Positions 6,892 to 15,353 of a DNA stretch of 15,496 nucleotides are shown in pieces. The notes below the pieces were generated by a model that worked only from the letters and a program-made list of their open reading frames with translations, was not told where the DNA came from and did no database searches. Source of the DNA: RGIG5579 sp045590715 (GTDB taxonomy: Bacteria > Bacillota > Clostridia > Oscillospirales > SIG627); NCBI GenBank assembly GCA_045590715.1, contig JAZNRO010000029.1, positions 1 to 15,496 of the forward strand, written 5' to 3'. The number at the start of each line of letters is the position of its first letter. Within the stretch, counting starts at the first letter, position 1. A program made the translations under genes and the position numbers.

Positions 6892-9800
6892 AAGATCCCA
6901 ATAAAAAGCTCTTTACCGAGCTTTTTTTCAAATATAAGCCCAGTCCCCAGGACCTGGAAATATTTGAAGTTCTGGATGATTATACATACCGTTTAAATAA
7001 AGAAACCAGAGAGATCCGCATTGATTTTTATCTCTCCCGGCTGATTCCAAAGTTTCGCCTTTATTCTTTGGAGGCTGCTCTTGTGGCCGCATACGACCTT
7101 ACCAGCTGTTTTATTTTCCCCAAATACCCGGCAGAACTGTTTGATTCATCTTACCAGGATGAACTGCTTTTGGAACTTTCCCGGTGTACCAGACTTGCCA
7201 AAGGCTTCTTTGACGATTGCACCATGACCGTTTCAGAGGATGAGATTCGTTTTGAACTGAAGGCTGGCTACGATAAGCTTCCTCATACCGGCTCTTGTGA
7301 ACAGCTTTTGGAGGACATTCTTTTTTCCGAATTCGGTATTCGCAAAAAGGTAAGCTTCCACGCCGAGCAGTTTGATATCAAAAAGTATAATGAAAGCCAG
7401 AATTTCATTATGGTCACCGACCACTCCATTCCCACTTTTTCCGGGAAGGGAAGTGAAAGCATGGGCCAAAGCTTTACCCCTTCTTTTGGCGGTACGGACG
7501 GCGAGGCGACCCCCTATTTAGAAGATGAAACAAAGTTTTCCTTTGATCGGGAAAATAAGCTTGTTTCCGCCGGATATTGCACCTTTGATTTATCTGATCC
7601 GGAGGAATTTTTCGGCAGAAAGTGGAAGGAAGAGGATCTTGATTTCCTTTGTCCCATCAGAGAACTGAGCGAAAACAAAGGAAACCTTTCCTTCTGCGGA
7701 AAATTTCTTTCCCAGGAAAATAAAGAAATCCGCGGGAAAGACGGATTTCGTATCAAGCTTTATCTGACCGACGGTGCTTCATCCGTGACGGTAAAACTTT
7801 CCGGCGCTACGGATAAAGTAAAATCTCTTTTAAAAATTTCTTCCGGTACGCCCCTCTTTGTGACCGGTACTATGTTCTTTGATACCTTTGAAAACGAAAA
7901 CGTTATTAAGCCCCGTGCTATTTTCAAAGTAGGGGAAAAGAGTCTTACTGACGATGCGGAAGAAAAGCGTGTGGAACTGCATCTGCATACCAAGATGAGT
8001 ACCATGGACGCTACCATTGAAACCAAAGACATCGTAAAACTTGCCCACTCTTGGGGTCATAAGGCCGTTGCTATTACGGACCATGGAAATCTTCAAGGCT
8101 TCCCCGATGCCATGCTGACCGCAGAAGCACTGGGAATGAAGGTCATCTACGGTATGGAAGGCTATTTTGTAGACGATACCGCAAGAGCCCTTTTTGGTGA
8201 AGCGCACGGTGACTTTGAAAATACTCAGTTTGTTATTTTTGATATTGAAACCACCGGCCTTTCTCCGCTATCCTGCCAGATCACGGAAATCGGTGCCGTT
8301 TTGTATCAAAACGGAAAAGTGCTGGATCATTTTTCTACCTTCGTCGATCCCGGCCAGCCCATTCCGCAAAACATTGTGGAACTGACCGGCATTACCGATG
8401 ATATGGTAAAGGGGGCTCCCGGTCCCGAGGAGGCAGTCCGCGCATTTTTAGATTTTGCCGGCGACCGTCTTCTGATTGCTCATAATGCCAATTTCGATAT
8501 GGGCTTTATTAAAAAAGCCTGCGAGGATTTTGATATTCCTCTGCCGAATCCGTATCTTGATACCCTGGCTTTGTCCCGCTTCTTAAATCCCGATTTAAAG
8601 AAGCATAAGCTGGATACCCTCCAGGAGTATTTCGGTCTGGAAAGCTTCAATCATCATAGAGCCTTTGAAGATGCGGAAATGCTGGGTAAGATCTTCGATG
8701 CCATGATCGCCAAAATGCGCCAGGAAGGTATCAATGACCTGGACGGTATGATGGCAGGTATGGCAAACTCCTGCGACCCGAAGAAACTAAAGCCTTATCA
8801 TATCATTCTCCTGGTAAAGAATCAGGTTGGCCTGAAGAACCTTTATAAACTGGTTTCCTATTCTTACCTGGATTACTATGCCCGCCGACCCAGAATCCCC
8901 AAGACCCTTTTGCAGCAGTATCGGGAAGGACTTTTGATCGGCTCTGCTTGTTCCGAAGGAGAACTTTACAGCGCCATTCTGGAAGGTAAGGGCTTTGGCG
9001 ACCTTTTACGTATTACGGATTTCTACGACTACCTGGAAGTTCAGCCTACGGGAAACGACGCCTATTTGATTCGCGACGGCAAGGTTTCCGGGGTAGAAAA
9101 ACTTCAGGAGATCAATCGCACCATTTTAAATCTTGGTAAAAAGAAAAATAAAATGGTGGTTGCTACCGGCGACGTTCATTTTATGCGACCCCAGGATGAG
9201 ATCTACCGCAGAATCCTTCTTGCCGGTATGAAATTTAAGGATGCCGATTCTCCTACGCCGCTTTATATGCGTACGACAAAAGAGATGCTCCAGGAATTTA
9301 CTTATCTTCCGGAAAACGTGGCCCGTGAGATCGTCATTGAAAATCCCAATAAAATTTGCGATATGATCGAAGAGGTCCGTCCGATCCCGAAGGGATCATA
9401 TCCGCCCTCTCTGGAAGGCGCGGTAGAGGAACTGAATAACGCCTGCTATGAAAAGGCGAAGGATATGTACGGCGATCCGCTCCCCCAGATCGTACACGAT
9501 CGACTGGATAGGGAACTTACCTCCATCGAGAAGCACGGATTTTCCGTTTTGTACGTTATTGCAAAGCGCCTTGTAAAGAATAGTGAGGATAAAGGGTACC
9601 TGGTAGGCTCCCGTGGCTCTGTAGGCTCATCTTTTGTGGCTACCATGGCAAGCATTTCCGAGGTAAACCCCTTGGTGCCCCATTACCTCTGTCCCAATAA
9701 AGAGTGCAAATACAGCGAGTTTATTACGGACGGTTCTGTGGGCTCCGGCTTCGACCTACCCCCGAAAAACTGTCCCAAATGCGGTACGCCCCTTACCAGT

Positions 9801-11276
9801 GACGGACACGATATCCCCTTTGAAACCTTCCTTGGCTTCTTTGGTGATAAATCTCCCGATATTGACTTAAACTTCTCCGGTGACGTGCAGGCAGATGCCC
9901 ACAAATACACGGAAGAGCTCTTCGGTGAAGGTAACGTGTTCCGCGCCGGCACCATCGGTACCCTGGCGGAGAAAAACGCTTACGGATACGTAAAGAAGTA
10001 TCTGGAAGAGCGGGGTAAGGTACTAAACCGCGCTGCTGAAAATCAGCTGGTGGCAGGTTGCACCGGCGTCAAGAAGACTACCGGTCAGCATCCCGGCGGT
10101 ATCATCGTAATTCCAAGAGATAAAGAAGTTTATGACTTTACTCCCGTTCAGCATCCCGCTGACGGTCAGGGTACGGAAACCATCACCACTCACTTTGCAT
10201 TCTCCTATCTGCACGATACGGTGTTAAAGCTTGATATTCTTGGCCATGATGTACCCACAAAGTACAAAATGCTGGAAAAATACACGGGTATCAACGTTTT
10301 GTCTGTTCCCATGCAGGATGAGAAGGTAATGAGCCTCTTTGATTCTTCTAAAGCACTGGGATGCGATCTTTCCGCCATCAACGTAGAGACCGGTACCCTT
10401 TGTCTGCCGGAATTCGGAACGAAATTCGTTCGTCAGATGTTGAAGGATACCAAGCCCAAAACCTTCTCCGACCTACTTCAGATCTCCGGCCTTTCCCACG
10501 GTACGGACGTATGGCTTGGCAACGCCCAGGATCTGATTCGCGACGGTATCTGTACCATTTCCGAGGTAATCGGAACCCGAGATAATATTATGACCTATCT
10601 GATTTATCATAATATGGATAAGAAGATGAGTTTTGATATTATGGAAAAGGTACGAAAGGGCAAGGGACTCACGCCCGAATGGGAAGAAGAGATGCGGGCT
10701 CACGACGTACCGGATTGGTATATTTCCTCTTGTAAAAAGATCAAATATATGTTCCCCAAGGCCCATGCGGCTGCCTACGTTATTTCCGCTATCCGCCTTG
10801 CCTGGTTTAAGGTATATCACCCCATCGAGTTTTATTGCGCCTATTTTTCCGCCGCGCCTGACGGTACGGATATGACCCTGATGATGAAGGGAATGAGCGG
10901 GTGTCTGGAAGAACTGGACCGACTGGAAAATACCGGTGCAAAACTGACCCAGAAGGAAAAGGCCACCTCAGACGTAATGCAGATCACTTACGAGATCTAC
11001 GCCAGAGGGCTTGAGATCCTTCCCGTAGACCTCTTTAAATCCGATGCGAAACTTTTCTTGCCGGAAAACGGTAAAATGCGACTGCCCTTCATTACCATTC
11101 CCGGTCTTGGGGAAAGTGCCGCTATGAGCATTGCAGAAGCAGTGAAAAAAGGCGGTATCTATTCCGTGGAAGACTTTAAGGAAAAGAGCGGAATCGGAAA
11201 AGGCGTTTTGGAAACCCTTCGTGAAAACGGAGTGCTTTCCTCCTTGCCGGAATCCAATCAGCTTTCTATGTTTTAA
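6888..11276 (+). CDS. polC: DNA polymerase III alpha subunit, Gram-positive PolC type
   Basis: PolC is the replicative polymerase of low-GC Gram-positives, with its own 3'-5' proofreading exonuclease. The 1462 residues are full length. In order: an N-terminal domain (about 1-200), a variable linker, an OB-fold region (about 240-350), and a PHP domain beginning HLHT (365-368), split by an inserted DEDDh exonuclease. The exonuclease has DIETTG (Asp452, Glu454), HNANFDM and HHRAFEDAE. The polymerase core follows, with GSRGSVGSS (907-915), a zinc-binding element of two CxxC-type pairs starting CPNKEC (from 935), the palm aspartates Asp991 and Asp993 in PDIDLNF, and Asp1116 in KLDILGHD. The 123-residue spacing to the third Asp agrees with known PolC enzymes. 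A helix-hairpin-helix region lies near the end, and the last residues QLSMF are a beta-clamp-binding motif. AGAGG (6876-6880) lies seven bases before the start, which overlaps the ispG stop. The reading frame is intact. Confidence 0.98.
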   Translation: MKDPNKKLFTELFFKYKPSPQDLEIFEVLDDYTYRLNKETREIRIDFYLSRLIPKFRLYSLEAALVAAYDLTSCFIFPKYPAELFDSSYQDELLLELSRCTRLAKGFFDDCTMTVSEDEIRFELKAGYDKLPHTGSCEQLLEDILFSEFGIRKKVSFHAEQFDIKKYNESQNFIMVTDHSIPTFSGKGSESMGQSFTPSFGGTDGEATPYLEDETKFSFDRENKLVSAGYCTFDLSDPEEFFGRKWKEEDLDFLCPIRELSENKGNLSFCGKFLSQENKEIRGKDGFRIKLYLTDGASSVTVKLSGATDKVKSLLKISSGTPLFVTGTMFFDTFENENVIKPRAIFKVGEKSLTDDAEEKRVELHLHTKMSTMDATIETKDIVKLAHSWGHKAVAITDHGNLQGFPDAMLTAEALGMKVIYGMEGYFVDDTARALFGEAHGDFENTQFVIFDIETTGLSPLSCQITEIGAVLYQNGKVLDHFSTFVDPGQPIPQNIVELTGITDDMVKGAPGPEEAVRAFLDFAGDRLLIAHNANFDMGFIKKACEDFDIPLPNPYLDTLALSRFLNPDLKKHKLDTLQEYFGLESFNHHRAFEDAEMLGKIFDAMIAKMRQEGINDLDGMMAGMANSCDPKKLKPYHIILLVKNQVGLKNLYKLVSYSYLDYYARRPRIPKTLLQQYREGLLIGSACSEGELYSAILEGKGFGDLLRITDFYDYLEVQPTGNDAYLIRDGKVSGVEKLQEINRTILNLGKKKNKMVVATGDVHFMRPQDEIYRRILLAGMKFKDADSPTPLYMRTTKEMLQEFTYLPENVAREIVIENPNKICDMIEEVRPIPKGSYPPSLEGAVEELNNACYEKAKDMYGDPLPQIVHDRLDRELTSIEKHGFSVLYVIAKRLVKNSEDKGYLVGSRGSVGSSFVATMASISEVNPLVPHYLCPNKECKYSEFITDGSVGSGFDLPPKNCPKCGTPLTSDGHDIPFETFLGFFGDKSPDIDLNFSGDVQADAHKYTEELFGEGNVFRAGTIGTLAEKNAYGYVKKYLEERGKVLNRAAENQLVAGCTGVKKTTGQHPGGIIVIPRDKEVYDFTPVQHPADGQGTETITTHFAFSYLHDTVLKLDILGHDVPTKYKMLEKYTGINVLSVPMQDEKVMSLFDSSKALGCDLSAINVETGTLCLPEFGTKFVRQMLKDTKPKTFSDLLQISGLSHGTDVWLGNAQDLIRDGICTISEVIGTRDNIMTYLIYHNMDKKMSFDIMEKVRKGKGLTPEWEEEMRAHDVPDWYISSCKKIKYMFPKAHAAAYVISAIRLAWFKVYHPIEFYCAYFSAAPDGTDMTLMMKGMSGCLEELDRLENTGAKLTQKEKATSDVMQITYEIYARGLEILPVDLFKSDAKLFLPENGKMRLPFITIPGLGESAAMSIAEAVKKGGIYSVEDFKEKSGIGKGVLETLRENGVLSSLPESNQLSMF

Positions 11277-11310
11277 AAAAAGGCGCCGATCACAGATCGG
11301 CACCTTTTTT
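11275..11310. terminator. Bidirectional terminator between polC and the convergent flippase gene
   Basis: GCCGATC (11285-11291) pairs with GATCGGC (11295-11301) around a three-base loop. After one mismatch (C11284/A11302) the stem continues with GG/CC and an A-tract/T-tract pairing (11275-11281 with 11305-11310). In the minus-strand transcript the mismatch becomes a G-U wobble, so the hairpin is slightly better in that direction. T runs follow on both strands. The polC stop codon ends at 11276 and the flippase stop (complement of 11290-11292) lies at the loop, so one hairpin serves both genes. Confidence 0.9.
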
Positions 11311-12822
11311 CTTTTTCGGGGTAATTAGAGATAAAAACCAAGCGGTATCTTCCCGGGTGATCCCTTTGCAGATTTTTAAAAAGAATAGATATAATAGAAC
11401 GCCAAGTATCAGGGTAATAATAACTCCCACGGAGTAGACTGGGAATATTTCCGGCATCTTTTTTAAGAAAAGACAGGCCAAAACCGAGCATATAAGGGGC
11501 TTTAAAAAGTTTTTCCCAAAGCCAAAACGCATCTGGGAGGAATGGGCGAGTTTCCTGAAACTCAAAAGGAAATTGATGATCTCCGCTACGTAGATGGTGA
11601 TAATATAGCCGTCTACAGAGATCTTCGGGACCAGGATCCATACAAGGACAACGCACAGTACGGAATCAATCACGTTGATCTTCATAATATCAAGCTGTTT
11701 GTCAAGGCCCTTTAGCATACCGTCCGTTGTCATATCCAGATACATAATGGGAATCAGCGGCGCAATGAGGCGGATAAAATAGGCCGCATCGGTGTTTTTG
11801 TAAATTAAAAGGCTTAGTTCTTCCGAGAATACCAGCATGACTCCGGTAGTGATCATAGAAAAGATCATTGCTACGTGAAGCACCCGATTGATAATGTAGT
11901 TTTGCTGAATAAAGTTTTTCTTCAGTTTACACTCGGCAATTTCCGGGATCAGTAGTCCCGATACTACGCCCAATATGGCAGAAGGGTATAAAAGAATGGG
12001 CAGAGCCATACCCTGTACGATTCCGTAGGCGGAGAAGGATTTATCAAGATCCGCACCGGATTTGCGAATGCCTCTGGGGATCAGAAGATGCTCTACGGTA
12101 TTCAGTGCAGACCTGATATAAGAGCCAAAGGCATCCGGCACTGCAAGTCTTGCCATTCTTCTTAAAAAGCCCCTCTTTCCGGCTTTCTTCATCATCTCCT
12201 TCTTTACGTCGTAAAGATAGCAAGAGATGGCAAGGGAAAAAGAGACGATTTCACTGATGGTAATGGCAATGGAAACCAGCATCAGGGTATTTTCCACGCT
12301 GACGTTTCCCGCCTTATTCATAATCAAAACCGTGGATGCGATGCGGGATAACTGCTCCAGTAATTGGATCACCGAATAACGGCTCATTTTTCTTGCGGCA
12401 GTCATATAGCCGTTCAGCGCCGCGGAAAGAGAAATAAAGGGAAGAGAAAGGGAAAGCACCTTTAGGGCAGGAGAAGCCTTTTCCGTCATGATCCAGTAGG
12501 CGCTTAAGAAATCGGAAAGAGAGTATAAAAGAAATGCGGCGGAAAGGCCGAGAAGAAGAGCGCAAAAAAGAAGTCTTCGCATACTGTGTCGGGCACATTC
12601 AAAATCGTCAATGCAAAGACGGGTGGCAGAGAGGGCCATACCGCCGCAGGCAAGGGTCTTTGCCAGAGCGTAGACAGCAAGGATCAACTGGAAAATTCCC
12701 ATACCCACACTGCCTACAAGCCCGGTTAAATAAACGTTAAACCAGACCGCGATGGTCTTCATCAGAAAACTGGTTAAGGTCAAGGCAATGGTAGTGAAAA
12801 ACAGTTTCTTTACGTTTTGCAT
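11290..12822 (-). CDS. SpoVB-like polysaccharide/lipid-linked precursor flippase (MOP superfamily)
   Basis: The 510 residues form about 13-14 hydrophobic segments, the size and layout of the MOP exporter superfamily, polysaccharide-transport branch. The best match by eye is to SpoVB/YtgP-type proteins. The N-terminus has VGSVGMGIFQLILAVYALAKT (around 37-57) followed by GGMALSATRL, and the middle has LNTVEHLLIPRGIRKSG (residues 245-261) then AYGIVQGMALPILLYPSAILG (around 268-288), both characteristic blocks. Relatives move undecaprenyl-linked wall or spore-cortex precursors across the membrane; the substrate here is inferred only. The ATG (complement of 12820-12822) is preceded by AGAAGG (complement of 12830-12835) at seven bases. 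It is convergent with polC, divergent from the phosphatase gene, and transcribed alone. Its C-terminal residues KKKKGADL are encoded by the shared terminator hairpin. I do not assign spoVB because several paralogues usually exist in one genome. I see no convincing -35/-10 pair at a workable distance. Confidence 0.88.
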   Translation of the reverse strand: MQNVKKLFFTTIALTLTSFLMKTIAVWFNVYLTGLVGSVGMGIFQLILAVYALAKTLACGGMALSATRLCIDDFECARHSMRRLLFCALLLGLSAAFLLYSLSDFLSAYWIMTEKASPALKVLSLSLPFISLSAALNGYMTAARKMSRYSVIQLLEQLSRIASTVLIMNKAGNVSVENTLMLVSIAITISEIVSFSLAISCYLYDVKKEMMKKAGKRGFLRRMARLAVPDAFGSYIRSALNTVEHLLIPRGIRKSGADLDKSFSAYGIVQGMALPILLYPSAILGVVSGLLIPEIAECKLKKNFIQQNYIINRVLHVAMIFSMITTGVMLVFSEELSLLIYKNTDAAYFIRLIAPLIPIMYLDMTTDGMLKGLDKQLDIMKINVIDSVLCVVLVWILVPKISVDGYIITIYVAEIINFLLSFRKLAHSSQMRFGFGKNFLKPLICSVLACLFLKKMPEIFPVYSVGVIITLILGVLLYLFFLKICKGITREDTAWFLSLITPKKKKGADL

Positions 12823-12912
12823 TCATATACCTTCTATTCTAAAGTATCAATACATTTTATGAAAAAAACTTTCTCTTATTCCGTGAAAACTATGGATTTA
12901 ATATTTCCTTTA

Positions 12913-12921
12913 TGATATAAT
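12913..12921 (+). promoter_or_regulatory. Extended -10 promoter of the phosphatase/ABC-F operon
   Basis: TGATATAAT (12913-12921) is a perfect extended -10 (TG-n-TATAAT). The -35 position about 17 bases upstream (TGGATT, 12893-12898) matches poorly, as is common for extended -10 promoters. Transcription would start near 12928, about 27 bases before the chosen GTG start. That would place the alternative GTG at 12925 upstream of the transcript. Confidence 0.7.
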
Positions 12922-12936
12922 TGGGTGGACTTTGCG

Positions 12937-12947
12937 AAAGGAAGGGG
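12937..12947 (+). promoter_or_regulatory. Ribosome binding site that sets the phosphatase start at 12955
   Basis: A purine-rich AAAGGAAGGGG stretch ends seven bases before the GTG at 12955. The in-frame GTG at 12925 would place this site inside the coding region and has no site of its own, so the later start is preferred. Confidence 0.8.
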
Positions 12948-12954
12948 AAGAGAA

Positions 12955-13713
12955 GTGAAAGAACTTGATTTTCTGAAGAGAATGGTGAAAGAAGCCTATG
13001 AAAATTGCTGTGACGGAAACGTAGTCGTTTCTGCCAAAGCCGCGTTTGACGTGGTAACCAACGTAGATCACGCCATTGAACGCTATTTTGCAAAAGAACT
13101 TGAAAAAGAGTTCCCCGGCGATCATCTATTGGGCGAAGAATTTTCTTCTGATCTCGGTTTAAGTGATCGTACCTGGATCTTAGATCCTATCGACGGCACT
13201 TATAATTTCTCTATCGGTGCTTGTCATTTCGGTGTTCAGGCCGCTTTCTTTGATAAAGGCCAGCTTCAGGCATCGGCAATTTATTTTCCTGTCCTGAATG
13301 AACTTTATACCGCAGAAAGAGGAAAAGGCGCTTTTTGTAACGGAAAGAAGATTTCTGTTAGCTCAAGAGAACCGAAAGATGCCATTATCTCCTTCGGTGA
13401 TCCCTCTCATTTAAGAGAAGGCGAAGCAGATATTGAGTGGAAAATGATGCAAAGTGCCTTCGGCTCTATTGCAAGATACCGGATGTACGGCGCTTCTTGT
13501 GTAGACTTTTCTTACCTTGCCTCCGGGAAAACGGAAGGAACGGTACTGATTACACGCAACAAATGGGATCTGGCTCCCGGTCTTCTTTTGGCCAAGGAAG
13601 CAGGAGCAAAGCTTTTTGCTTTGGACGGCGGAGAATATGACTTTTCTGCCCGCGGTGTCATCGCCTGCAACAAAAAAGAAATTTTTGATATCTTAACCGA
13701 GAATAAAGGATAA
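12955..13713 (+). CDS. Inositol monophosphatase family phosphatase
   Basis: From the GTG at 12955 the protein has 252 residues, normal for the family (about 250-270). The Mg2+-dependent phosphatase signature is complete: GEE (60-62, Glu61), DPIDGTYNF (77-85, Asp77 and Asp80) and RNKWDLAPGLLLAKEAGAKL (191-210, Asp195), which give the metal ligands known from human IMPA1 and E. coli SuhB. TNVD (35-38) also fits. Family members hydrolyse inositol phosphates, 3'-phosphoadenosine 5'-phosphate (PAP), fructose-1,6-bisphosphate or histidinol phosphate; the substrate cannot be told from sequence, and a role like SuhB or CysQ is possible. The gene is expressed from an extended -10 promoter and ends three bases before the ABC-F gene, whose ribosome binding site lies in its last codons. 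Confidence 0.92.
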   Translation: MKELDFLKRMVKEAYENCCDGNVVVSAKAAFDVVTNVDHAIERYFAKELEKEFPGDHLLGEEFSSDLGLSDRTWILDPIDGTYNFSIGACHFGVQAAFFDKGQLQASAIYFPVLNELYTAERGKGAFCNGKKISVSSREPKDAIISFGDPSHLREGEADIEWKMMQSAFGSIARYRMYGASCVDFSYLASGKTEGTVLITRNKWDLAPGLLLAKEAGAKLFALDGGEYDFSARGVIACNKKEIFDILTENKG

Positions 13714-13716
13714 AAT

Positions 13717-15306
13717 ATGATTCAAGTACAAAATTTGAGTTTTCAGTTCGGGGGACAGCTTCTCTTTAAAAACGTGGACCTGAAATTCACTCCCGGAAAC
13801 TGTTACGGTATCATCGGTGCCAACGGCGCCGGTAAATCTACCTTTTTAAAACTGCTTTGCGGGGAACTGGAGCCTACCGGGGGTAGCGTTACCATCGGGG
13901 AAAATACCCGTATGAGCGTTTTAAAGCAGAACCACTTTGCTTATGACAGTTTTACCGTAATGGATACGGTGATCATGGGCAATGAAGAACTGTATCGCAT
14001 TATGAAAGAAAAAGAAGCCCTCTATGCAAAAGAGGACTTTACCGATGAAGATGGAATTTTAGCTTCAGAGCTGGAGTATAAATTTGCAGAGATGAATGGC
14101 TGGGAAGCAGAATCCGACGCCTCCCGTTTGGTGCAGGGCCTCGGCTTTACGGAAGATATTCTGTATTCTTATATGTCGGAGCTGAAAGAAAGCGAAAAGG
14201 TAAAGATCCTTTTGGCCCAGGCGCTTTTCGGAAACCCGGAGATCATTCTTTTGGACGAGCCTACCAACGGTCTTGACCTTGCGGCTACCACCTGGCTGGA
14301 AGACTTTCTGGCAGATTATTTCGGTACGGTCCTCGTGGTTTCTCATGACCGCCATTTCTTAAATAACGTATGTACCGGCATTGTGGATATTGATTATTCT
14401 GAAATCAAAATGTACGTAGGTAACTACGAATTCTGGTATGAATCCAGTCAGCTGATCCAAAGAATGATCAAACAGCAAAATAGAAAAAATGAAGAAAAGA
14501 TCCGGGAACTGCAGTCCTTTATTTCCCGCTTCTCCGCCAATAAGTCGAAATCCCGCCAGGCTACCAGCCGCCGGAAACTTTTGGATAAGCTTACCATTGA
14601 AGAACTGCCGGCCTCCAGCCGTCGCTATCCCTTTATCGGCTTTGATATGGAGAGGGAAGCAGGCAAGGATATCCTTACCGTAGATTCTCTTACTAAGACC
14701 GTAAACGGAGTAAAGGTTTTAGATAACGTTTCCTTTACCCTGCAAAAGGGGGATAAGGTAGCTTTCGTTGGCGATGAAATCGCCATTTCCACGCTTTTCT
14801 CTATTTTAAATGAAGAATTAGAGCCGGACGAGGGCAGTTTCAAATGGGGTATCAGTACCTCCCGTTCCTATTTTCCTCACGATAATACCGCCTTTTTTGA
14901 CGGACATGAAGAATCCATCCTTGACTGGATGCGCCAGTATTCCAAGGATCAGACAGAAACCTATCTTAGAGGATTTTTGGGAAGAATGCTCTTCTCGGGA
15001 GAGAGCGTATTTAAGCCGGTAAACGTCCTTTCCGGTGGCGAAAAGGTGCGCTGTATGTTCTCCCGTATGATGCTTTTCGGCTCCAACGTTTTAATGCTGG
15101 ATCAGCCTACGGACCACCTGGATCTGGAATCCATTGAGGCGGTAAATAAGGGTCTTATGTCCTTTAAAGGTAACATTCTCTTCTCTTGCCATGATCATGA
15201 AATGGTCAGCACCGTCGCAGACCGCATTATCCGAATAGAGGACGGCAAGCACTATGACTTTATGGGTGGCTATGAAGAATATTTGGAAAAAATGAAAGAA
15301 AATTAA
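13717..15306 (+). CDS. ABC-F family ATPase, YkpA/YbiT-like, with one degenerate ATP site
   Basis: ABC-F proteins are soluble twin-ATPase factors that bind the ribosomal E site and act in translation; some give antibiotic resistance. The 529 residues have no membrane segment. Domain 1: Walker A GANGAGKST (34-42), Q-loop Gln71, a weak signature LKESE (156-160) instead of LSGGE, Walker B IILLDE (176-181) and switch His210. A charged linker (about 245-300, rich in Lys and Arg) matches the P-site tRNA interaction motif region. Domain 2: Walker A is degenerate and one residue short (VGDEIAISTL, 351-360, no Lys), the signature LSGGE (438-442) is intact, Walker B is LMLDQ with Gln463 in place of the catalytic Glu, and His492 is present. 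The frame is intact and the motifs otherwise fit the YkpA/YbiT-like housekeeping branch rather than known resistance proteins. AAAGGA (13705-13710) precedes the ATG by six bases; it is cotranscribed with the phosphatase gene. Confidence 0.93.
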   Translation: MIQVQNLSFQFGGQLLFKNVDLKFTPGNCYGIIGANGAGKSTFLKLLCGELEPTGGSVTIGENTRMSVLKQNHFAYDSFTVMDTVIMGNEELYRIMKEKEALYAKEDFTDEDGILASELEYKFAEMNGWEAESDASRLVQGLGFTEDILYSYMSELKESEKVKILLAQALFGNPEIILLDEPTNGLDLAATTWLEDFLADYFGTVLVVSHDRHFLNNVCTGIVDIDYSEIKMYVGNYEFWYESSQLIQRMIKQQNRKNEEKIRELQSFISRFSANKSKSRQATSRRKLLDKLTIEELPASSRRYPFIGFDMEREAGKDILTVDSLTKTVNGVKVLDNVSFTLQKGDKVAFVGDEIAISTLFSILNEELEPDEGSFKWGISTSRSYFPHDNTAFFDGHEESILDWMRQYSKDQTETYLRGFLGRMLFSGESVFKPVNVLSGGEKVRCMFSRMMLFGSNVLMLDQPTDHLDLESIEAVNKGLMSFKGNILFSCHDHEMVSTVADRIIRIEDGKHYDFMGGYEEYLEKMKEN

Positions 15307-15313
15307 AAAATAA

Positions 15314-15351
15314 CGCTCGGTTTAGCGTGTTATCCCGAGCGGAGAACACGC
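15314..15351. repeat. Two interleaved inverted repeats, pseudoknot-compatible
   Basis: CGCTCGG (15314-15320) is complementary to CCGAGCG (15335-15341), and GCGTGTT (15325-15331) to AACACGC (15345-15351), seven perfect pairs each. The arms alternate (A, B, A', B'), so the two stems can form together only as an H-type pseudoknot, with linkers of 4, 3 and 3 bases, or else they exclude each other. The segment starts eight bases after the ABC-F stop. No T run follows, so it is not a standard terminator. The core ATCCCGAGCGGAG resembles a dispersed CCGAGCGGAG-type repeat seen in many Firmicutes and metagenomes; that comparison is from memory. Confidence 0.75.
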
Positions 15352-15353
15352 AG

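Noticed and set aside
9690..9800. Separate zinc-finger element inside polC
   Set aside because: The two CxxC-type pairs are the zinc-binding element normally present in PolC polymerases.
12823..12954. A minus-strand promoter TTTTCA-18-TAGAAT for the flippase gene
   Set aside because: The predicted transcript start would fall at or after the ribosome binding site, so this pair is unlikely to be the working promoter.
13717..15306. ABC-F gene as a decaying pseudogene because of lost motifs
   Set aside because: The frame is intact over 529 codons, the ribosome binding site is good, and the lost motifs all belong to the same composite ATP site, which indicates a functional asymmetry.
15314..15351. 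Rho-independent terminator of the ABC-F gene
   Set aside because: The stems are GC-rich but no T tract follows either one. Where this transcript ends remains unclear.
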